Of a stretch of DNA of 5,163 nucleotides, positions 4,541 through 5,163 are shown one piece after another; positions within the stretch are counted from its first letter, which is position 1; every line of letters starts with the position of its first letter. Origin of the DNA: Bacteroidales bacterium UBA3868 (GTDB lineage Bacteria; Bacteroidota; Bacteroidia; Bacteroidales; WCHB1-69); assembly GCA_002392325.1 (NCBI GenBank), contig DGGS01000154.1, positions 1 to 5,163 on the forward strand, written 5' to 3'. Below the pieces are notes generated by a model that did not search any database, was not told the DNA's origin, and saw nothing but the letters and a program-made list of their open reading frames with translations. Both the position numbers and the translations under genes were made by a program.

Positions 4541-5163
4541 TTATTTGATCAGATTTCCCAGAATGTCACGGGTGATTTCCCGTGTGATGGTACGTGTGGC
4601 TGCGGAGGTGGAGTTCTTGACAATCTTCTCAGCAGCGGATTTTGAGGATTTGGTCTTCTTTCCGGTAACCTTGTCGCTGACCACTGTGCCAACGATGGTG
4701 CCTACTGTGGCAGTCAGTGCGGTAATAACCGCCTTGATTACTTTGGAAATCATACCAGGCTTTTTCTTCTCGGTCGTCTCCTTGCCGGATTTCTTTTCAA
4801 CAGCGCCTCCTTTGTCTTTGGATGTGGCCGGAAGGTTCTGCTCTTCAGCTTGTTGCACCAGCATTTCGTAAGCGCTGATATTGTCAATGGGCGTGTCGTA
4901 CTTGCCGTACACACGGCTGCTCCGGATGATCGTGTTGCGTTGTTCCGGAGTGACGGCTCCGATTTGGGAGAGCGGGAACAGGATCTTGGCACGTTGCACA
5001 ATATTCGGCGCACCCTTCTCGTCTAAGAAGCTGACCAGCGCCTCGCCAGTTTCCAGCGTGGAGATGGCCTCTTCGGTCTTGAACTCGGGATTGGGACGGA
5101 ACGTGTCGGCGGCGGTCTTCACGGCCTTCTGGTCTTTCGGCGTGTAGGCGCGCAGGGCATGCT
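4541..5163 (-). CDS. DUF853 / HerA-like ATPase (YjgR-type), C-terminal part
   Basis: 206 residues are visible, with the 5' part beyond the right window edge; the frame stays open through HALRAYTPKDQKAVKTAADTFRPNPEF at the edge. That segment, together with EEAISTLETGEALVSFLDEKGAPNIVQRAKILFPLSQIGAVTPEQRN and VYGKYDTPIDNISAYEML, is the characteristic C-terminus of the DUF853 family (E. coli YjgR), which carries a HerA/FtsK-like P-loop ATPase domain further N-terminal. The tail is lysine-rich (KDKGG...KKKPG), followed by a Thr/Val/Ala/Gly stretch (KAVITALTATVGTIVGTVVSDKV) and TRTITREITRDILGNLIK, similar to the ends of relatives. The cellular role of YjgR-type ATPases is not established; DNA or protein translocation is assumed from the fold. 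The GTG at 5122 is internal, not the true start. A membrane-protein remnant follows the stop, then a terminator. Confidence 0.88.
   Translation of the reverse strand, partial: HALRAYTPKDQKAVKTAADTFRPNPEFKTEEAISTLETGEALVSFLDEKGAPNIVQRAKILFPLSQIGAVTPEQRNTIIRSSRVYGKYDTPIDNISAYEMLVQQAEEQNLPATSKDKGGAVEKKSGKETTEKKKPGMISKVIKAVITALTATVGTIVGTVVSDKVTGKKTKSSKSAAEKIVKNSTSAATRTITREITRDILGNLIK

Noticed and set aside
4515..5147. Plus-strand ORFs opposite the DUF853 gene
   Set aside because: Antisense shadows of a recognisable DUF853 C-terminus.
1..5163. CRISPR array, tRNA or transposase
   Set aside because: No regular direct repeats with spacers, no cloverleaf-like stretch and no transposase or integrase motif were seen on either strand.

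Overview
The window looks like chromosomal DNA from a Bacteroidales bacterium, probably Prevotella-like. Support comes from the style of the proteins (a GIN/DUF2807 lipoprotein, a Bacteroidales-type HigBA pair, a DUF853 ATPase), from TAnnTTTG -7 promoter boxes (one with a TTTG box 21 nt upstream), and from AT-rich leaders without strong Shine-Dalgarno sequences. Genus is an inference.

Layout. Bases 1-177 are the 3' end of ispG (isoprenoid MEP pathway). It converges, with a 5-bp gap, on a minus-strand lipoprotein made of SGAS repeats (183-941) that has its own promoter box. Bases about 1049-1923 are a gene graveyard. They hold the last ~60 codons of a DUF418-type membrane protein (minus strand), the last ~100 codons of an NRPS-type condensation domain (plus strand), and an ORF that joins the first 50 residues of a family 2 glycosyltransferase to the last ~54 residues of an endonuclease/exonuclease/phosphatase (EEP) protein. 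Two simple internal deletions would explain all four fragments.

Bases 1946-3055 hold a minus-strand operon: promoter and palindromic operator candidate, higB-like toxin, higA-like antitoxin, and a small four-helix membrane protein whose ATG overlaps the higA stop codon (ATGA). From the opposite side, a plus-strand promoter near 3121-3149 should drive a ~155-nt leader rich in inverted repeats. It leads to an AT-rich gene for a 256-residue protein of unknown function with a C-terminal CX2C/CX5C zinc-ribbon-like motif (3312-4082). The AT-rich 1946-4082 block between GC-richer housekeeping-like DNA looks like accessory DNA.

Bases 4083-4323 carry three successive hairpins. The central one has an 18-bp perfect stem and is followed on the minus strand by T6, so it probably terminates the minus-strand unit entering from the right edge. 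That unit comprises a DUF853/HerA-like (YjgR-type) ATPase C-terminus (4541-5163) and, directly after its stop, a 5'-truncated and frameshifted membrane-protein remnant (4324-4537).

No tRNA, rRNA, CRISPR array or transposase was seen. The most unusual items are the chimeric glycosyltransferase/EEP ORF, the three-gene toxin-antitoxin operon with a coupled membrane protein, and the structured leader of the zinc-ribbon gene.
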